Origin: CALKJP01 sp046299555
GTDB taxonomy: Bacteria; Bacteroidota; Bacteroidia; JACCXN01
DNA: 64,000 bases
Assembly: GCA_046299555.1 (NCBI GenBank)
Contig: JBKBHS010000003.1
Span: 186,001 to 250,000, forward strand
Direction: 5' to 3'
The notes below the pieces were generated by a model, which saw only the letters and a list, made by a program, of their open reading frames with translations, did no database searches and was not told where the DNA came from. The position numbers were made by a program, and so were the translations under genes. The first letter of the stretch is position 1. Each line of letters starts with the position of its first letter. Of the stretch, positions 61,110-64,000 are shown piece after piece.

Positions 61110-64000
61110 ATGAAAAAGCTGCTAATCACTTTCACATTTATAATTTTTGCATCAGCATTATTTGCGCAATATGCTGTTGGGCATCGCACATTTACATTTA
61201 ACGACCCTACACGTACAGGTGGCTTTGGGAGTGGTGGTGGACCAGGTCGACAAATTCAAACTGAAATATATTATCCTGCTACAACTGCGGGCGATAATAC
61301 TCCGTTTATTCAAGATTCTTTTCCAATTATAGTATTTGGGCATGGATTTTCTATGGCATGGGATGCCTACCAAAACATTTGGGAAGAGATAGTACCAAAG
61401 GGATATATTATGTTATTTCCCAGAACTGAAGGAGGTTTATCTCCGAGCCATTCTGATTTCGGGTTAGATTTAGCATTAATTGTAAATAGCTTTAGAGCTT
61501 TGGGACAAAATCCATCATCGCCATACTTTAACAGAGTAGCCTCAACTGCTGCTATTATGGGGCATTCTATGGGAGGTGGTGCAACATTTTTAGCAGCACA
61601 AAATAATACTAATATAACTGCAATTGCCACTTTAGCGCCTGCCAACACCAATCCGCCATCCATAGCTGCTGCAAGATTTGTAACTGTTCCTACATTAGTT
61701 ATTGCAGGAGCAAATGATTGTGTTACTCCTCCTAATCAACATCAAATTCCGATGTATGATTCAACTGCTTCTTTGTGTAAAACGTATATAAGTATTACAG
61801 GAGCCAGCCACTGTCAGTTTGCCAACTCTAATTTTAATTGCAATTTCGGAGAATCAACCTGTTCTCCCGGCCCAACCATTACGAGAGCTGTACAACATCA
61901 AAGAACTTTCAAATATTTGGTTCCTTGGTTAAATAAATATTTAAAAGGTTCATGCCATCTTCAGAGTAATATTGATAGTTTATTAAATGTTTCTACAACA
62001 TCAGAAATTACATGGAATCAAAGCTGCATTCCTCAAGCAGGAATAGATAAAAATTTATGTTCAGGAGAAAGCACGCTAATTGGTTCTACCAATATGTATG
62101 GCTACACATTTAATTGGACATCTAACCCAAGTGGATTTACATCTAATCAACAAAGGCCAACAGTTAGTCCAAGTGTTACTACCACATATTTCCTTTCTTA
62201 CACAAATCAATATTCCGGATGTACGCGATTAGATACTGTAGTTATAAATGTGGTTCCAAGCCCTGTAGCTAATGCCGGAGCAGATGCAGGTGCATGTGAA
62301 GGTACTCCAGTTACAATTGGCTCTAATCCTGTAAGCGGAAATACATACAGTTGGTCACCATCAACTAATTTAAGTAATACTACAATAGCAAATCCTCAAG
62401 TAAATACAAATACTGTTGGAACATTTCAGTATGTTGTAACTGTAAGCAATTCTGCGGGATGCACTACGCGAGACACTGTTGTAGTAAGCGTTTCGCCATC
62501 GTTTACAGTTCAGGCAAGCGGAGGCAACAGTGTTTGTGCAAATACCCCGGTTCAATTAAATGCAAGCATAGCTCCATTTATGCCTACGAATTTTTCATCC
62601 TCAACTGTTCCCGTAACTATTCCCGATAATACTCCGAGCGGAGGTTTACAAACCGGAAACACTTTACCTACTATAGCTCAACTGAATAATTCTTCGTTAG
62701 CAGTAGCATCCATAAATTTACCACACAATAATTATGTATTAAAAGGAATTACAACTTCTATAACACATACTTTTTGTGGCGATTTAGATATTTATTTAAG
62801 AAGCCCCAATGATGTAATATTTGTAATCTCAACCGATAATGGAGGCAGTAATGATAATTACGTAAACATTACATTTACGGATACAGCCGCTAATTTTCCA
62901 CCTACATCAGCTGCATTAGTTGCTAATGGATTTTACAAACCGGAGGGTGCAACATTTGCAAGCTATACAGGGCCTATGCAAGGTTTATGGAGATTATATG
63001 TAGTAGATGATGCAAGTGGTGATGTTGGCCAGATAACTGATTTTAAATTAAATGTTTTGGAAGTTCCTTCTAATATGACTTATAGTTGGAGCCCTTCAAT
63101 AGGATTAAACAATTCAACCATTTTAAATCCTATAGCCAATGCAACTTCCACAACTACCTACACTTTAACCGCTACGCATGCCGGTGGGTGTTCTCAAACA
63201 GCTTCTACTACAGTAACAATTTTAGCAAGCCCTGTTGCCAATGCCGGAAATGATGTTAGCATCTGCACCGGACAAAGCATAACAATTGGTTCAAGTCCAA
63301 ACAATAATGAAACTTATCAATGGACGTCTAATCCAAGCGGTTTTACTTCTAATATTTCTAATCCGACAATTTCACCAACAAATACAACCACCTATTATTT
63401 AACTGTTACAAATACCATTACCAATTGCGTAGATTATGACACCGTAGTTGTAAATGTATCAGCGCAACCTAATGCAAACATTACAGTTGTTGGGAATACC
63501 ACTTTTTGCAATGGAGATTCTGTTGTTTTAGTTGCCAACAGCGGATATAGCAATTATAATTGGAGCAATGGAATAAGTGGAACAAACACAATAACCGTAA
63601 CACAATCAGGTAGCTATACCGTAACGCTTGGCAATTCACCAACATGTCAAGCAACATCTACACCGGTTATAATTACCGTAAACAATCCGATAGTGCCGGT
63701 AATTTCAGCAAATGCAACCAGCATTTGCAGTGGTTCTAATGCTGTTATTACTGTTACAAATGGAACTTTTAGTTCTTATAATTGGAATGGAACTAGTGGA
63801 AATAGCAGTTCAGTATCAGTAAACCAATCAGGAACTTATTCAGTAACTACTACCGATGCAAATGGTTGTTCTGCTACTTCCAACAACATTATAATAACCG
63901 TAAATACTCCTGTTATTCCTACCATTACTCAAAATGGTAATTTGCTTAGCTCATCTGCGGCAACATCATATCAATGGTATTTAAACGGAAGCCCTATTAA
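61110..64000 (+). CDS. Secreted cutinase/PETase-like alpha/beta hydrolase with Ig-like and P-domain modules, 3' end cut
   Basis: The frame stays open from ATG 61110 to the window end (963 codons), so the true stop and any T9SS sorting domain lie beyond. A signal peptide (1-20, ending ALFAQ) is followed by a hydrolase domain (about 21-275). It has VFGHGFSMAW (oxyanion region), the nucleophile motif GHSMGGG with Ser153, Asp203 in AGANDCVTP and His234 in TGASHCQF. Order and spacing (50 and 31 residues) are close to cutinase-type polyester hydrolases (46 and 31-32). Ig-like repeats (about 295-480; ANAGADAGACEG, YSWSPS), a proprotein-convertase P-domain (about 490-652; HTFCGDLDIYLRSP, GLWRLYVVDD) and further Ig-like repeats follow. 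A related lipase or chlorophyllase-like role is equally possible. Confidence 0.8.
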   Translation, partial: MKKLLITFTFIIFASALFAQYAVGHRTFTFNDPTRTGGFGSGGGPGRQIQTEIYYPATTAGDNTPFIQDSFPIIVFGHGFSMAWDAYQNIWEEIVPKGYIMLFPRTEGGLSPSHSDFGLDLALIVNSFRALGQNPSSPYFNRVASTAAIMGHSMGGGATFLAAQNNTNITAIATLAPANTNPPSIAAARFVTVPTLVIAGANDCVTPPNQHQIPMYDSTASLCKTYISITGASHCQFANSNFNCNFGESTCSPGPTITRAVQHQRTFKYLVPWLNKYLKGSCHLQSNIDSLLNVSTTSEITWNQSCIPQAGIDKNLCSGESTLIGSTNMYGYTFNWTSNPSGFTSNQQRPTVSPSVTTTYFLSYTNQYSGCTRLDTVVINVVPSPVANAGADAGACEGTPVTIGSNPVSGNTYSWSPSTNLSNTTIANPQVNTNTVGTFQYVVTVSNSAGCTTRDTVVVSVSPSFTVQASGGNSVCANTPVQLNASIAPFMPTNFSSSTVPVTIPDNTPSGGLQTGNTLPTIAQLNNSSLAVASINLPHNNYVLKGITTSITHTFCGDLDIYLRSPNDVIFVISTDNGGSNDNYVNITFTDTAANFPPTSAALVANGFYKPEGATFASYTGPMQGLWRLYVVDDASGDVGQITDFKLNVLEVPSNMTYSWSPSIGLNNSTILNPIANATSTTTYTLTATHAGGCSQTASTTVTILASPVANAGNDVSICTGQSITIGSSPNNNETYQWTSNPSGFTSNISNPTISPTNTTTYYLTVTNTITNCVDYDTVVVNVSAQPNANITVVGNTTFCNGDSVVLVANSGYSNYNWSNGISGTNTITVTQSGSYTVTLGNSPTCQATSTPVIITVNNPIVPVISANATSICSGSNAVITVTNGTFSSYNWNGTSGNSSSVSVNQSGTYSVTTTDANGCSATSNNIIITVNTPVIPTITQNGNLLSSSAATSYQWYLNGSPI

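Noticed and set aside
1..64000. CRISPR arrays, insertion sequences, prophage, toxin-antitoxin or defence genes
   Set aside because: None was found on reading both strands; no transposase, integrase, reverse transcriptase, nuclease or spaced repeat array is visible.

Overview
The window is an AT-rich bacterial chromosome segment from a member of the Bacteroidota, probably a Flavobacteriales-like lineage. The evidence is threefold. The promoters follow the Bacteroidota form (TTG, a gap of about 17-21 nt, then TAnnTTTG). Cargo proteins carry type IX secretion system (T9SS) sorting domains of both type A and type B, and the gliding genes gldB and gldC sit beside nadE. The division cluster has the Bacteroidota order and ends in ftsZ followed by a GatB/YqeY-domain gene. 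I see no prophage, insertion sequence, CRISPR array or recognisable defence island; most of the window is housekeeping DNA.

Layout. 1-15902 (minus strand): the division and cell-wall (dcw) operon, read mraZ-rsmH-ftsL-ftsI-murE-mraY-murD-[MurD C-domain-like gene]-ftsW-murG-murC-ftsQ-ftsA-ftsZ-yqeY(partial). Genes mostly overlap by 1-14 nt. Upstream of mraZ lie four exact 10-bp-spaced AAAGTG boxes, a likely MraZ operator. 16215-17684 (plus): an alpha/beta hydrolase and the ribosome-assembly GTPase YsxC. 17737-23480: a T9SS type B cargo protein, gldC and gldB on the minus strand; an outer-membrane barrel protein and nadE on the plus strand. 23480-25170: a small decaying patch with a long imperfect inverted repeat, two pseudogene fragments and two tandem paralogous lipoproteins. 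25224-28626: class Ia ribonucleotide reductase (nrdB-nrdA). 28943-33735: a DUF3109 protein, a lipoprotein, glyS, and a prs-rplY-pth operon. 33939-34022: tRNA-Leu(CAA).

34050-44484: a giant PKD/C-type lectin T9SS protein, enolase, a lipoprotein, citrate synthase, a UbiD-family decarboxylase and a T9SS type A protein. 44831-50834: gcvP, a small membrane protein, a queuosine-precursor transporter, a conserved 99-aa protein, a YkgJ-like protein and a deoxynucleoside kinase. 50946-57587 (plus): a compact run of tatC, a carboxymuconolactone decarboxylase-like gene, a DUF5686 protein, lptB, purB and a glycosyltransferase. 57584-60991 (minus): a large helical protein, a membrane protein, ispE and a DinB-like gene. 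61110-64000 (plus, runs off the end): a secreted hydrolase with a cutinase/PETase-like catalytic triad, followed by Ig-like modules and a P-domain.

The genes cover envelope growth (dcw cluster, LptB, IspE feeding isoprenoids), protein export (TatC, T9SS cargo, GldB/GldC), nucleotide supply (Nrd, dNK, PurB, Prs) and central carbon metabolism (enolase, citrate synthase, GcvP). The least ordinary items are the stand-alone MurD C-domain paralog inside the division operon, the partial polyester-hydrolase-like protein at the right edge, the phased MraZ operator, and the pseudogene patch, where the tail and the head of what may be one protein family lie in reversed order. Everything here is read by eye; no database search was run.
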